From Trichoplax sp. H2 (Eukaryota; Placozoa; Uniplacotomia; Trichoplacea), in the NCBI GenBank assembly GCA_003344405.1, contig NOWV01000011.1, positions 682,001 to 746,000 of the forward strand: DNA of 64,000 nucleotides, in the 5' to 3' direction. The notes beneath the pieces were generated by a model. It was given only the letters and a program-made list of their open reading frames with translations. It did no database searches and was not told where the DNA came from. Both the position numbers and the translations under genes were made by a program. Shown here piece after piece: positions 44,201-57,500 of the stretch; position 1 is the stretch's first letter; the number at the start of each line of letters is the position of its first letter.

Positions 44201-46559
44201 ATGTTAACCTTTTGTAAAGCTGCCAATGTTGGATCATGACGTTATTATTATCCATGATTTCGTCCAATGTAATGAGGATGGTAAGTAAATCGCCCAAATG
44301 TTCATATACCGGCTACATAACAAAAGGAAGAGACAGATTACAAAATTTATATCACATCAGTTAATATATCAATTGACTAACTGAACTTTTCTAGACAACC
44401 GGTATTACGATACCTCAAAGTGTACTCCCTGGACATTCATAACAGCATTTATACTTCTAAATTGCAAAAATACCGAGTTCAGGAATTAATTCCAGTTTGA
44501 TATAGCTTTGAATAACAATTTAAACAAGTTTTACTTTTTGCCTTGATGGAGCATAGCTAACTGCTGGACAACATTCTTAAGGACATCGCCGCACCTTCCA
44601 ACAAAATTTGTCAAATGCTAGTTGCGAAAAAGAGAAGGTTTAATCATTAATTTTTATTATGCAACGACAGTAGTACAATTATCCTTTAAAATGACTCATT
44701 AGTTTTACTAGATTACAAAAAAAAAATTGTACGTTTACTAAATAGTATGTTGGAGATATACCTGCAAAACTGATAGCATTTTACCCATTTTCATATACGC
44801 TTCATGGATCTGTTGTTGCTCTTCATCCTCTGCAATAATCGGAATATCAATCATCAAAATGAAGAAGTTACTAAATAGTTTAAGGTAGCTTTACATAAAT
44901 TACTGTAAATATTATTCGTACAATCAGAATATATGTACTATTTTACCTCCTTCCCCATATAGGACCAGTGCCGGATAAAGTTCATTCTTAGCCTATTCTC
45001 GGAAAAGAGACACTTATGAGATGAAAGAATATCGTCAAATAGGCAAATATTTCTTAAACTACCTCGTATTCCAGACGTTTTATTTCGCAACAAACAGCAG
45101 CCAAGACAGTCATAACTTTGTTAAGTATCTATTATAGTCAAGGAGTAGCCTTAGTCAACATACTGTAAGTACAGTGGATCAACGCACTTGGAATTCTCGA
45201 TATATTAACAATGCCTTTTGAGATTTTATTTCATAACTATTTTGTTCATACCTTATTATCAGTCTTGATCAACTGCGTTAATGATGCTTGTTCATAAGGT
45301 AAAATCTATCATGTATATTTAAAAAAACAGTTGGAGACGATTCATCAAGCACGTTTTGGTCGAGCGTCAAAACACGAACAGCTATGTAACATAAAAGTAC
45401 TGTAATGTAGTGTTATTGATAATATTGTATCTTTTATTGTGATGCTTTAGTCTACTGAAATAGCGGCATCTTTTAAATTAAAGTGTCTTTATCGAGCTGC
45501 TATAATATAATCACCAGGAGTATCTACGGTTGTCTAAGCGATCGTAAACGCTAGGAAATTTTTACATCGATATAGAAGTTAAGCTCCATAAACAGTGTGT
45601 AAACCATCTTACGAGGTTGCAGTATAAGATGCTTTTACAGTTACATGACGTAATGCCTAGGTATTAACTAGTTAATACAGTAGTAACAATGCGTGATTCA
45701 TTACACAGTAATAATGATAACCTGCAAATATCAAAATTAACAGTATTGCATTGAATTGAAGGCATCGGAGTAATCGTCTACCTGCCAGCTAACGACTGTG
45801 CACTAGTTATGAAACGGCAAATTTGCCATTTAAGTTACACATAGTATCGTACTGTAAAGGCACATTTTTGTGCTTTGCATTCTGAACCAAAATCACTACT
45901 AGTGTCACTAGAAGACTGACTACCGAATTGGTTCCTATGTAATAGTATGATAGAAGACTATAGCAGCGGAGAATTTCAACGAAATACATAGTAAAGAATA
46001 TAGTTACATGTAATGAAGCAGGATCCATGGTAAAATCCCAAGCATCGCTAAGCGAGTGACTTAGTGCTTCTTGTATCGCTTTGAGATGATCCGTGTATTC
46101 GCCAAGGAATTCATTATACTTTCGACTTATTATACTTTCAAAATTGACTAATAAAAACAAGGTACAATTGGATTGAAAGTTTCTTTAACATAAATGAATA
46201 CAGTTTCACATAAGAAATAGTTGTCTGTACCATTTTGTCTATCACAACTTAGTACAAATGATTATAAAGTAAGACAGTTATTGCTAACAACTGCACTGTC
46301 AAGAGTAATGAAATAGCAAATGATGTTGCAGGTCTCTGCTTGCTATCATTGTACTACTGCACTGCAATTCAACAAAATAATATTTCCATCCAGATATTAC
46401 CTATTATAACATGCACTAGAAACTGATAACACCGATAGCTTAAAAATTTCGGCTTTCTCCACTATTACATCAAAAATGGATTTTACATACGATCTACTTA
46501 CGTAACGATCCATCATTAAAGGCATCAAATTGCCAGTCTTGGCTGTCGGAGACTGCCAT
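38225..46559 (-). CDS. WASHC4: WASHC4 (SWIP/KIAA1033), WASH complex subunit 4
   Basis: A core subunit of the WASH complex, which drives Arp2/3 actin nucleation on endosomes. I could splice 37 exons without a frame break, from ATG at 46559 to TAG at 38225: 3534 nt, 1177 aa (human about 1173). Main exon right edges: 46559, 46147, 45305, 45128, 44992, 44829, 44617, 44456, 44312, 44108, 43893, 43686, 43447, 43185, 42968, 42771, 42589, 42464, 42306, 42170, 41987, 41848, 41722, 41518, 41337, 41169, 40921, 40507, 40314, 40170, 39937, 39780, 39541, 39382, 38806, 38579 and 38383. Diagnostic pieces are [101 protein letters not shown] and [14 protein letters not shown]. The intron after 42091 starts GCAAGT (GC-AG). 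The first exon is only 58 nt and directly abuts a GTACAGT array. Exon 12 has two possible acceptors 6 nt apart. Confidence 0.97.
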
Positions 46560-47957
46560 TTTTCTTTCACGTGATCTGCTAAGCTAATCGAGCCCACCGT
46601 TGCTTCTGACTATGGTTGTACAGTACGTACAGTACAGTACAGTCCACTTGTACAGTGTACAGTACTTCCCCTGTTACCGTAAAGCATAGTACAGTACTGT
46701 ACTGTACTGTACTGTCTAGCTCAAGAAAAAAGCACTGCGCAAACTCATGGTACTGTAGTATAATGTTCCACAGTACTGCAGTGAGTGTAGTCCATTTAGG
46801 GCCATGACGTCATCAACTTGATGGTACTGCAAACATTAGTTCACTTAGGTACTGTGGCAGCGACTTGTAAGAAGAAAACTGAGAGAATTTCTCTTACTTA
46901 AATGGCACTGAATTCGGGACTCCAGAAGTTACAGTAAACTAATTTTGAATCTCCCATTTGATGGACTCTTTTTACGCCCCCCTCCCTCCCCGTACGAAGA
47001 TTAGCAGTTGGCCATTGAACCTCAATTATTTTTAAGTCGTTAAAGGCCAGCTGACCCTAAAACAAGATGAAAAATGACTTCAAAATCGAATACTAGACTA
47101 TAGTTTACAGATGATGAAGCCAGTCAACATGCATCAACCGTGCACCTGTTGTGCGCAGTGTAGTGGTGGTAAAATTCGCAATCTTGTTGCATGTCGTTCT
47201 TTTTCAAGACGTTAAAATGGGATATTACAGCTTGCAATCATGGTAGAGCATAACTATCAAGCATTAATAGTTACTGTACTGTAGTAAAATTGTACTCAAT
47301 GACTTGTTATGGATTGAGTGTTTGAAGACAGTCAGCCGAATGAGATTTCAGCATCAAGAGACAACCATGAAGGTTGATCTTAATTATATTTGGGCAAATT
47401 TTTATTAAATCACGAAACAGGTCACCGTAAGATACACATAATACTGGAATGCATGCTAAGTTTCGAAAGTTAAATAATCACTTCCTTCCGCTAGAAAATA
47501 CTAGTGATGATATTTAAGTAGTGGATTGTCACACACCACTAGTGACAAAGTAGTCTACACACGCCAATCCTTGCGGCGAACGCCACTTACTAACTTAAAG
47601 AGGCGAGATTAGCTATATCACCAAATAATTCAGTTCCAACGACCGAATACTATGGTATAATTATAGCGTCACAGATGATGTAGACGAGATAGTCTGAGAT
47701 TTACTATCATTTATTACTGAAGGAATCTTGGCACCCAAGATTATAGTCTTTACAATTAAACATCAATTGAAAAACTAGTTGACTATCCAACCGACTAACT
47801 AACTAAAAAGGAATTAACATGGATATAATTATATATTTTAATAGACAATTATCTTATTGTTGTTTGAGGAAGAGGATATTACTACTGTATGACAACAACT
47901 CCGTAGAGGAAAACCTGCTATGTAGTCGAAAATTGATCAGAAGAACACAGTCGTAGG
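46560..47957. other. Intergenic, WASHC4 promoter side
   Basis: The first 200 bp carry a GTACAGT array. The rest is AT-rich and shows no exon. It separates WASHC4 from the secreted-protein cluster. Confidence 0.5.
46615..46790. repeat. GTACAGT palindromic array upstream of WASHC4
   Basis: Starting only 56 bp upstream of the WASHC4 ATG, it contains GTACAGTACGTACAGTACAG, CTTGTACAGTGTACAGTAC and a long run alternating GTACAGTACTGTACTG, plus later ACAGTACTGCAG. Candidate core-promoter-associated element. Confidence 0.8.
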
Positions 47958-48825
47958 CTAGTTTAAATGTGGACCACCGACCCACCAGTTTGTTGTTGTA
48001 CTATTTGCTATGCAAGAAAATCGTCAATTGATGGCATCATAATTATCAAAGACGTTTTCACTCCCTGATATAGCGGGATACCTTAAATTACCTACAGTGC
48101 GCGTTAGCTGTTGGAAGGTTGATAGTCAGATGATAATAATCCTGATAACTGAAAAATGGAATGCTGCATTTACTACACATATAATCCGCGGATATTAATG
48201 TAATCAACTACAGCATAAGTCCAAGGGGATCTGGGATGGAGAAAGTAATTGTAGGCATAAAATGATACCCTTAAGTAATCACGATGATTATGTATTCCTT
48301 TTACGTCGTCGCTATTAAAATTACACATAGCATGAAAATGTGTTGATGGACAAGCATTGATCAACGTCGTCATTTTGGATCTGCTAAATCGATAATTTAT
48401 CCAATTGGGTGCGCATTCATTAATCGGTGCATCATAATGAAAGCTCGTTTGAAAAGCATTTTTACGTGAATATCTTAACCACGACGATTTAATGTGAGTC
48501 TATGGAAATCTATGATCTGAATAAAAATCACAAAATGCCAAATAGGGATTACTGGTAGAATCGTGTAGAGTAAAATATCTGTTTTGCGAAGTATGGTATG
48601 TTGTTCTGATAGCAGCGCAAGTCGTCGGCTTAAGTTGAATTGCCTAGTTTCAAAAATTTGCGTAGCTGCAGTAGGTAGATTCAGTAGAGAGAAGTTTTAA
48701 ACCGATTCGGAGCTATAAACGCACCATTCTCAACATAGACAGCCTATAACTTACCGCTAATCTTGCAATGGTAACATGCCTAATAATACCAGACAAGTAC
48801 ACAAAATGAGTTGAATCTTTTTCAT
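47958..48825 (-). pseudogene. Decayed member of secreted fibrinogen-like family (copy A)
   Basis: Same two-exon layout as the intact genes at 53.5 and 59.2 kb. The signal-peptide exon 48825-48755 (MKKIQLILCTCLVLLGMLP) loses frame one base before the donor, giving an in-frame TAG. Exon 2 (48643-47958) keeps RYFTLHDSTSNPYLAFCDF, INECAPNWINYRFSRSKMT and DYLRVSFYAYNYF. It carries a stop where the others have SWTLIES, a one-base insertion near IRG(Y)SCSK, and a further stop in the last third. Ends with NWWVGG. A relic, not a functional gene, unless translated in an unexpected way. Confidence 0.85.
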
Positions 48826-50703
48826 TGCTGGACTACACTACTTTAAAGCCAAAGAATCACATGATTAACACGAAGCGGAAAGTTTAGTTATGTTAAAGCT
48901 CTCATGAGTAATTTTATTGCTCGTATTTATACAGTACTGTGCACATTGCACAGCGTACTGGTAACAAACGGCCTAACAAAATTTTTCAATGAGCGCAATT
49001 AGCAGAGATAACTGTAAAAATTCGTTTCATCAGTGCCCAGTATTCCAGGCGCAAAGACATCGACAACGATAAGCCCTCAGCAGGTCACGAATGCGCATAC
49101 TGTAGTAACTCTACCAAGCCAGGTACCTCCTGTTCTTCTACAAATTTTCATGGCGTTCAGAGTTGAATACAAATATAGAGATTTATCATCTCTTTCTTAT
49201 TCTAAAAAAATTTATTAATTGCGAATTTAAACGTTACCCTCATTAGCTCTTAGAAACCAGGAGCAGGAATAACTGTTCAGTACATGAGGTAACGCGGCAT
49301 TTCGAAGAATGGTGCACTGATAAGTCTTGAAAGCCAATAAACAGAAGTTAACAACATATGATAATCTTGATTATTAATTACTAAGCTTAGTACCGTATCT
49401 TTTTATATGTTTGTAGTGTCACTGTGGAGTATTCGAGGAATGCAATAAACATGCTAAATTCGTCAATCAACGTTAAAAGTAAGTAAATTTCTAAATTTGC
49501 ATAATCAAAAATGAAGCAATAGCAAATATTAATGATTAAATATAAATATTGTCATTCGGTGTATCGTTAATAAAATTAAAACTTGATTTCTGAAATGGGG
49601 TTTATTTTTGTTTCTGGTTTAAAAAATCCATCCAAATAACTTGAAATGATTTTATATCAATACTGCATGTTTATATACTCTTACATGCATGTTCATCGAT
49701 CAAGCATGTAAATACGAAAGTGCTGACTTAGGTCTCGGTTTAGATAGCTAAACTCATTTATCGTGAATACTAATCAGATAAGAAAATCGTCATCTCCTAA
49801 CTGAAGATTATTTCTTACAGACTGATCAACAAGCAATCATCGAATGTTATGTAATGACCAGATTTAGTGTAATGCCTAATTATCTCATCCACATTGTCCA
49901 TTTCGTAATATTTACGAAAAGAAGATCGTAAAATGCTTCACATTAAGCGATAATCGAGATAGAATGTACAGAATATTCGGTAATTTTATTACCTCATCAA
50001 AAATGACAACGAGTAATATTCTAACAGTAAGGCTTTAGTTACGTTTGCAAAGGTGAAAATAAAGAACTTTAGAACTAATTTTGCTATAAACGTTCTTTAG
50101 TAATACACCTATACATAATACATAAGCCTCTATACATACGATCAAGTACTTGCACTGTTGTTGAAATAGAATTAATATAATTTAAAATATGCTTAAAATA
50201 ATTGCATTGACGAAGCCATTAGTTAGTTAGTTAGTTGATTATGATGCAGAAGGCACCAAATAATATTATAAACTAACTAGCTACATCGCCCGTCCTACGA
50301 GCGAATCATTGGCCCCCTTTAATATTTTAGCTTAATTCTATTAATCAATGCTTACATAAGTATTATTGCCAGGTATATTTAAATTGATAAAGTTGACAGA
50401 GTAAAATAAGATCACGCATTCTCATCTGGAAGCATTTGGCCTTCTAAAACTGACAACTGGAAGAAATAATACATGCGTTTGCCTTAAGGTAATGAAGTAA
50501 ATAAACCGATTTCTTCTATGAGAGTGCGTTAAACTTATGCAACTATATTTATAAAATAAAAAAGTCATAGTATGTATAAATGATTTTAACTATAGATAAT
50601 TTAATACTGGTATTATTACATTTATGGCCACAATATCTATATCGTACTGGTTAATCAATAAAGTTGGTGATAGTAATCGTGAAAACTAAACAAGCAGTTC
50701 AAA
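48826..50703. other. Spacer within the secreted-protein cluster
   Basis: Contains a small GTACAGT-like palindrome (ACAGTACTGTGCACATTGCA, about 48931-48950) and, at about 49398-49500, an orphan copy of the family's upstream block including a TATAAAAAG on the minus strand. No intact gene. Confidence 0.45.
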
Positions 50704-51386
50704 TCAGTCATTGTAAGTACCACCTATCCACCAGTTTGTTGTCGATGTGCTAGTTGCAGTACATGGAAATTGCGAGTTGACTCCATCATAAAAACCAAAA
50801 GCTCGTTCATTAGTTACTTGATTAGGAACATTAAAACGTCCTTAATTTGCTTTCTCCGTGGCAAGGTATGTATTTAAATGATAGCTTCTGCTGCTATAGA
50901 ATGGAATACTATATTTACTGCAGGAATAGCCACAAAAATTGATATAATCGATGGTATCGCAAGTCCATATACTTCTCAGGTCGAGGATGTAGTTGTAGGC
51001 GCAAAATGATATTTTTAGGTAATTGCGACGATTTGTCAATCCTTTTTCGGCTTCGCTATCAAAGTTACATGTAGCACGAAAATGAGTTGATAGTAAAGAG
51101 TTTTTGAAAGCCGTCATTTTAACTTTGGAAAGTCTGTAATTCGGCCAGTTGGGTGTACATTCGTTAGAGGGAACATTGTAGTAAAAACTCCTACGAAACC
51201 TAGAACTTCGTGCATTAGTTTTCGATAACGATTCAATAAGAGTCCATGCAAATCCAGGATCTGATTGAAAATCACAAAATGCAAGATATTGCTTATTTGT
51301 AGAATCATATAGCGTAAAGTATCCATTCTGTAAGACATGATAAAAGCTCCTGACATCTGTACATGTGTCAGTTTCGATTTAATTAC
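50704..51386 (-). pseudogene. Decayed member of secreted fibrinogen-like family (copy B)
   Basis: Corresponds to exon 2 of the intact paralogs. It begins after acceptor AATTTAG at 51386. A one-base deletion just before the first Cys shifts the frame, after which the second frame reads TDVRSFYHVLQNGYFTLYD, NECTPNWPNYRLSKVKMTAF and STHFRATCNFDS. The Cys of the SCSKCS motif is Tyr, and an in-frame TAA replaces the conserved Cys codon of the CGRF motif; the reading resumes GRFNVPNQVTNE to TTNWWIGGTYND. No signal-peptide exon was found upstream. Confidence 0.85.
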
Positions 51387-53517
51387 CTAAATTACGTAAA
51401 TTATAAAGTAAAAGCCTTGTTATTATAATCTTATACGCTAAACTTTCGATAATATGGCCAGAGAAGGGATTAAATTGAAACTAAAAGTTTCAATACAATT
51501 AGATATCACAGCTTTAATCAAACTATCCCAAATAATAAATTAAAGTTATAAACGATTAATGCATAAACGAAATATCGCAATTCAGCATTCATCATAACTT
51601 CTCATAGCTTTTCTGTCTTCTCCATTTTGCTACTAATAAATTATTGAACTATATGGTACCAGCTTTTACAAATTTTGATCTGCAGAGTAGTTGATGGAAT
51701 TGCAACTCTAGAATTGTGATTTTTCCCTACTCTAAAGCAATCATAATGAAACTACTAATCTAATCATGTAAGACAAATTTTACGTCATGATTCCTTCCAA
51801 GTTAAGTATTAAATCTCGCGATAGGTTATTTTCTATTGATATATATTTAAAGCATCCTGTATTGTAATAACTCATATATTTCCTAACAGTCAACTTATAT
51901 CGTACAATATTTTATACTCAATAAAAATTAAGGATTTTTACTGCTAACAATGATTAATAATAATCTCGATGGAGTTGTCAAATTTATATTATATTCATAT
52001 CCCAGATAATATCTACTGTAATAAGTAAAGGTAGTTAGCCACAATTACAGGCATTTGTGTTATAACACTTGTTACTGCATTCACGTACTTCGTAAAGCTA
52101 AAATTATTCTGACAAGGTATTTTTGTGAAGCTGGGTTGTGATGTTTATTAGAGTATTGCAAAACTTAATCAACTTCATACAAACACAGTCACATTATTTC
52201 ATTGCATGATTTGAGGATTTGTTAAATCATTGGTCTTTACTTTACTACATAAATTAACCATTTTACACCTAGAAACCTATCCACTGTTATTACTTACACT
52301 ACAAACATGATATATTTCAGAGCTGCATCACAAAGTTACACAAGGTTAACGAAAATAATAAAAATGGGCTTATATTGTTGAACTCTATGCGGTTGTTACT
52401 TCACGAAATAATCGATAATATATTACTTAGACTTCATGGTTTCTATCATATAAAACGATTTCCCATGTTTTGTGGTATAATGTGTGAAATCGCTCATACA
52501 ACTAGCATGTAATTCTTGCTTTATATTTCAATTGTGTGTACATTCTTGGAAGATATTTCCTAATTTATGCTTAAGTACAATAAATATTTATGTTAAAAAA
52601 ACCTATCGATGTTGAAATTCTCCTAAAGATATCGGTAATTTAATGTATAATAAGAAAGAGTTTCATGCAACTAAAATAAATATTTAGAGCAGCGTCCATA
52701 ATTTGATTATCAGCGAATTTACACATGAACTTGGTAAATACTTCATGCAATTTTTTAACCTACAGCATCTTGTGTGCACAGGCGCAGCGTGATTTAGGAA
52801 AAGATACTATACTGGTTGATCAGTGTTTTTATTTATTGTGTTGAGTCAGAGTATTAACCGCAACAATATTTTTCATATTTGCCAAAACATAACATGCAAA
52901 TCATGTATACAATAATGCAAGCTAACTTTCGTCATGTATTATCTGCAATAATAATATTGATGAATTTATTAATCTTTGTTATTGACTTAGACAGTATAGA
53001 ATTTATGAAAATAATCATAAAATTGCGGCATAGTACTACTCATATATCAGCAATTTATAAATTTTCCAAGAGATTAATATCGAAATTAGTAAATATGCTA
53101 AAATTTTGTTAGTTTGAAGATTACCATGCAATATTGAAGTTAATTTTATAAGTTACATTAATCAATGTAAAATTCTATAAATTTACTGTGACGTGAAAGC
53201 TCGTATATTCATAATGATAAAATACGGCTATTAAATTATAATCAAGCTAACATAGAGAATTAGCTAAGAAAAAATGAGAAATAGAGGTGATGTATATTAA
53301 TATGCTAGATTGTAAGGAGTTTTATGGGATATGTAAATGATCATCAATGATACGAAATTTGTTTCGACATTAATGAGAATATAATCAAATAGCTAATAAA
53401 AGAATTGACGTGTAAGGCCATTTATTAATGGATACTTATTGTTTAAAATCTAATTTGTATGAGTACACTTAGATAGAGTCAATAAGACTTGCCATTAACG
53501 GAAGACATAATCGTAAA
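51387..53517. other. Spacer within the secreted-protein cluster
   Basis: About 2.1 kb, AT-rich, no exon or family relic recognised. Confidence 0.4.
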
Positions 53518-54513
53518 TTAGTCATAAATGGCCCCACCTATCCACCAATTTGTCGTTGATGTGCTATTTGTTACACAAGAAAACTTTTCGCTGAAACTAT
53601 AATAATTACCAAATATTCGCTCGTCAGCTACCGCATCAGGAACGTTAAACTTTCCACATTTCGTTTTAGAGTATGCAATATTTGATTGTAGATGGTTATT
53701 ACTATCGCTATAGAACGGTATGCTACATTTACTGCATGAATATCCGCGAATATTGATATAATCTACTATAGCACAAGTCCAACCTCTGTTAGTGAGAAAG
53801 TAATTATACGCACAAAATGAAACCCTCAAATAATCCCGATGACTTGTTAATCCAGTCTTGCTTTGGCTATCAAAGTTACATGTGGCACGAAAATGAGTAG
53901 ATGATGTGGCCCCATGTAACGTTGCCAATTTAGCTTTAGAAAGTCTATAGTTTGACCAATTAGGAGTACATTCGTTAGATGGAATATTATATTGGAAGCT
54001 CTTTCGAAAGTTAGATGTTTGTGCATTGCCTCTCGATATCGATTCTATAAGAGTCCATGAAAATCCAGGATCTGATCGAAAATCGCAAAATGCAAGATAT
54101 GGCTTATTTGTGGAGTCATAGATTGTGTAGTATCCGTTTTGATGGACCTGATATTTACTTCTGACATCAGCACATGTCGCTGGTTTCGGTTTCATCACCT
54201 AGTAAACGACATGATAAAGTAGGATAGGATATACGAGTATAGTTATAGTGATAATTTCTATAATGCGGTGCAGTATAGCATGGGCAAAGTTAAAGTTACA
54301 GCCAATTGTCTGTCTTCCAGACACTAATTGGTTAACTGTTTAAATTCAAAAATAACTACTAAAAGTAAATGTAGACAACTTTAACAGTTGGTCAGCAGTT
54401 ACCTGTTAGTCTGTACTATCTGATATCATAAAAATTAGTAAGCTTACCGCTAATCTTGCAAGAGGTAGCAACGATATTAGGATCAAGCAAACATATAAAG
54501 TGTTGTAGGCCAT
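53518..54513 (-). CDS. Secreted fibrinogen-like Cys-rich protein (copy C, intact)
   Basis: Two exons: 54513-54448 encodes a signal peptide (MAYNTLYVCLILISLLPLAR, then LA) and 54198-53518 the mature protein; 248 aa, phase-0 intron. The mature N-terminus (PATCADVRSKYQVHQNGYYT, PYLAFCDFRSDPGFSWTLIE) follows the pattern of the first fibrinogen-C/intelectin subdomain (Cys, YxIYD, FCDF, G-x-WTLIE). The remainder is Cys-rich with family-specific motifs NECTPNWSNYRLSKAK, STHFRATCNFDS, DYLRVSFCAYNYF, DYINIRGYSCSKCSIPFYS and TSTTNWWIGGA, and does not look like a full fibrinogen domain. There is at least one NxS/T glycosylation site near the end. Function unknown; a secreted lectin-like, mucus or venom-free defence role would be speculation. 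A TATA box lies 66 bp upstream of the ATG. Confidence 0.9.
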
Positions 54514-54578
54514 ATTACTAAATGCTTTAGGAATAGCTTGGGTACTTGAAAAGTAAAAGAGGTTATAAGAGCTTTATC

Positions 54579-54586
54579 CTTTTATA
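54579..54586 (-). promoter_or_regulatory. TATA box of copy C
   Basis: TATAAAAG on the minus strand, within the context AACATATAAAAGG, 66 bp upstream of the copy C start codon. The same sequence at the same distance precedes copy D. Confidence 0.75.
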
Positions 54587-57500
54587 TGTTCGTATAGAGG
54601 CAGCAATATTATTAAAGAACGTGATAAATATGTCGGGTGTGTCAATCACATTTAAATGTAAATAAATTTTTAATCTAAAATTTCTTTTAGTAGAGTATAG
54701 GCAATACAGTTAATAAGTGACTCATCTGTAATGAAATGAAATGTATAGAAACCAAGCTACTAAACTTCTAACAAACTATGATTCTACTTTCTTTGCACTC
54801 TGGTCGACTTAACAAAACTTTGACATCAAATAAAATTGGGGAAACAACCGATCAACCATTTATTAAGAAAACGTGAGAGAGTCTAATCAAACAACCTTCC
54901 AAATACTTAATTCTAAGTATTATAAGTAACGAAATAAAAAAGCGATAGAAATAAAACTGTCAACCACCAAACAACCTAACAAAAAAGAAGACCGTTTCAA
55001 CTTACAACAGTTCGATCCCGAAGGTCTTTAAAATTCAACAAGTTCTTCAAAAGAATCTTCTTTTACTCTCTACTCTAAATTTTCTGATTGCGCTGTCATT
55101 TATAGGCTTCGCAGAGCCCTCAGTGGTGCTTAAAACTAAATATTCATTAACCAATCACTCTTAAGGCCCATTTTAGAAAACTACTTTGCACCACTTAAGA
55201 AAGCAAAAATCATTCAAAGTTCAGATACAAATTACCTTATGATTCCCTTACAAAACACTACAAAGCCATCAAACTAACTATGAAATACCTCAAGCGTTAC
55301 TTCTAACTTAATTTCCACTCATTATACGTAGCAAAAGTCTAAAAATTAACCTTTAAACATCAAGACTTAGTCATAAAAATAACAGTCTAACTACTTAACA
55401 ATCAACACAACCTCTGCCTTTTTGCCATCTTATTTTCTATTTTATCAACTAAATTTTCCTAATGTGACCTTTCATGTCTCGTCATAAAATCCAAAGTTTC
55501 AAATTCATAACAAAAAGTTCAAATTTCAAAAATCAACTCTTACAACCTTTTCCAGAAAAATTAAAATTATATCGGACATAAATCCGACCGGTTCCGGAAT
55601 CCGAAAAATCTGGATTTTATAAAGATCACAGTAATCGCTTATCAAAAAATTTTATATGACTAATATGACTACTTTTCTGACATTAGTATTGACAGTTTAT
55701 GTTTTAGCGTGAAGTTGTACGGTAATTGTACGATTATAGTCTACATTACAGTACTTTACTGTCATGTTATAAATCCCCTTTCTCTGTGGATAAGGTTTTG
55801 TTACTAAGTCAAATTTATCTATAATATCAGTATACTATCAAACGCCCTTTCTTTAAATTAGGTGATTGCTCTTAGATTATTCCTACAGTAATCTATATAA
55901 TACTTTGTAAATTAATGAAGAAGAAAAGATGGCGACATAAACATTTGGTAGGGTAAAATTAAAAGATACTATCACTTTCTAGGTATTTTCTACATTACAT
56001 TAAAATAGTTACGTACTAAAAGCTATAAAGGACTCTGCGTTTAGTCCTTTATTACACATCTTTCATATGCTTCTAAAGTAACAGTAATATTATTGAAGAA
56101 TGTCATTAATTTGTCAGTTCTGTCGATCACATTTAAATGCAAATAAACATTAATTTTAAATTTCTTTTAGCACAGAGTAAAGTTACAGTGATATGTTCAA
56201 GAATGTGATAAACATGTCCATTCTGCCAATTATAGGCAAATAAACATTAATCTAAAATTTCTCTTAGCAAAGAGTATTGGCAATATCGTTAACGAATGAC
56301 TCATCTCATAAAAATCTTAGTATGTAAGATGATGTATTTTTACATCAAGGTTATAAGGTTTGATTTTAGAAAAGCTAAAGTAAGATTCCTTATTGTTATA
56401 AGTTTGATAATTAAATTATGGGAATCGAAACACTATAAAAATCAGTAATATGTAGGATTACGTGTAATAATAGAATATTAGCAATTTTAGCATTTCACTG
56501 CAAACGATATTCGAGCTACGTATATGCATTTATTTTACCTTCTAGGCAATGATAAGTTTGCTTTAGCCATTTCTGCAACTCAACATATATGTATACAGTA
56601 TCTACTAGATAGTAGTTAAGCTTTTCCCAAGTGCATATCTTTGTATTTAGTATAACAACATTTAAAGGCCTAAGATCTTTTATTGATATTTCAGTGTATG
56701 GTAATGCTAGCATCGTGTAACTGATGTAACTCTTTAGTAAGATATCCATATTTAATACAGATATATACGATACTAAGGGTATGATATGTATCAGTTGGGA
56801 AGTTTATTGAAAAAATTCAACCAGCTTCCATAAGATTAAAAGAATGACTATAAAAGTACTAAATTATACCTTAGCGAAAATTTTCGAGAGAATTAGATTA
56901 GTAGAGATTGAAACCAGTGCTAAAGATAATTAATTTAAAAACTTCCCTTACTATATCTAGCATTGAAAATTAATTGAAATTGACAAAATCATAAATTCTG
57001 GTGTAGAATATAATCATTATGATACTGTAATATATCTAAATAAACAAATTAATTAGCAGTAAAATTCATATGAATACAAGATTGGTTACCAACAAAGGAC
57101 TGAAAATTAATTAAACATTTCGATATATTGTGTGTGCAATGCATCATAGGTAGATTCCTAAACAAAATATCCCAATGAAGACATTTATTGATAGTACAAT
57201 AATGAGAGCTTATTTAAGTAAATAGTAAGAGATGTCATTTGGATACTTTATTATAGGCGAGTACCTATTCTGTAACTACGACCTGTATGGAAACTAAGAC
57301 AAAACTGTTAAATTATATCACAATTGAATCATTACAATTCATGTAATTTACTTTATTGAGGTGATTGATTTGCCAGATAAAGTCATAAAGGGGTCATTAG
57401 AAACGCAGAATGGGAATTAGGACCAATGCTTTAATACTGATTTCAGTGTTTGCTTACAGTGATTTTCTCGCATATTGCTGCAATGGCCGAGTAATAGTTT

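Noticed and set aside
46397-46597. GTG-started frame at the WASHC4 5' end
   Set aside because: The neighbouring frame starting at ATG 46559 gives [12 protein letters not shown], which matches the WASHC4 N-terminus and splices correctly.
51114-51356. 80-codon frame in pseudogene B
   Set aside because: A shifted-frame reading of the family exon; the family frame is broken by a one-base deletion.
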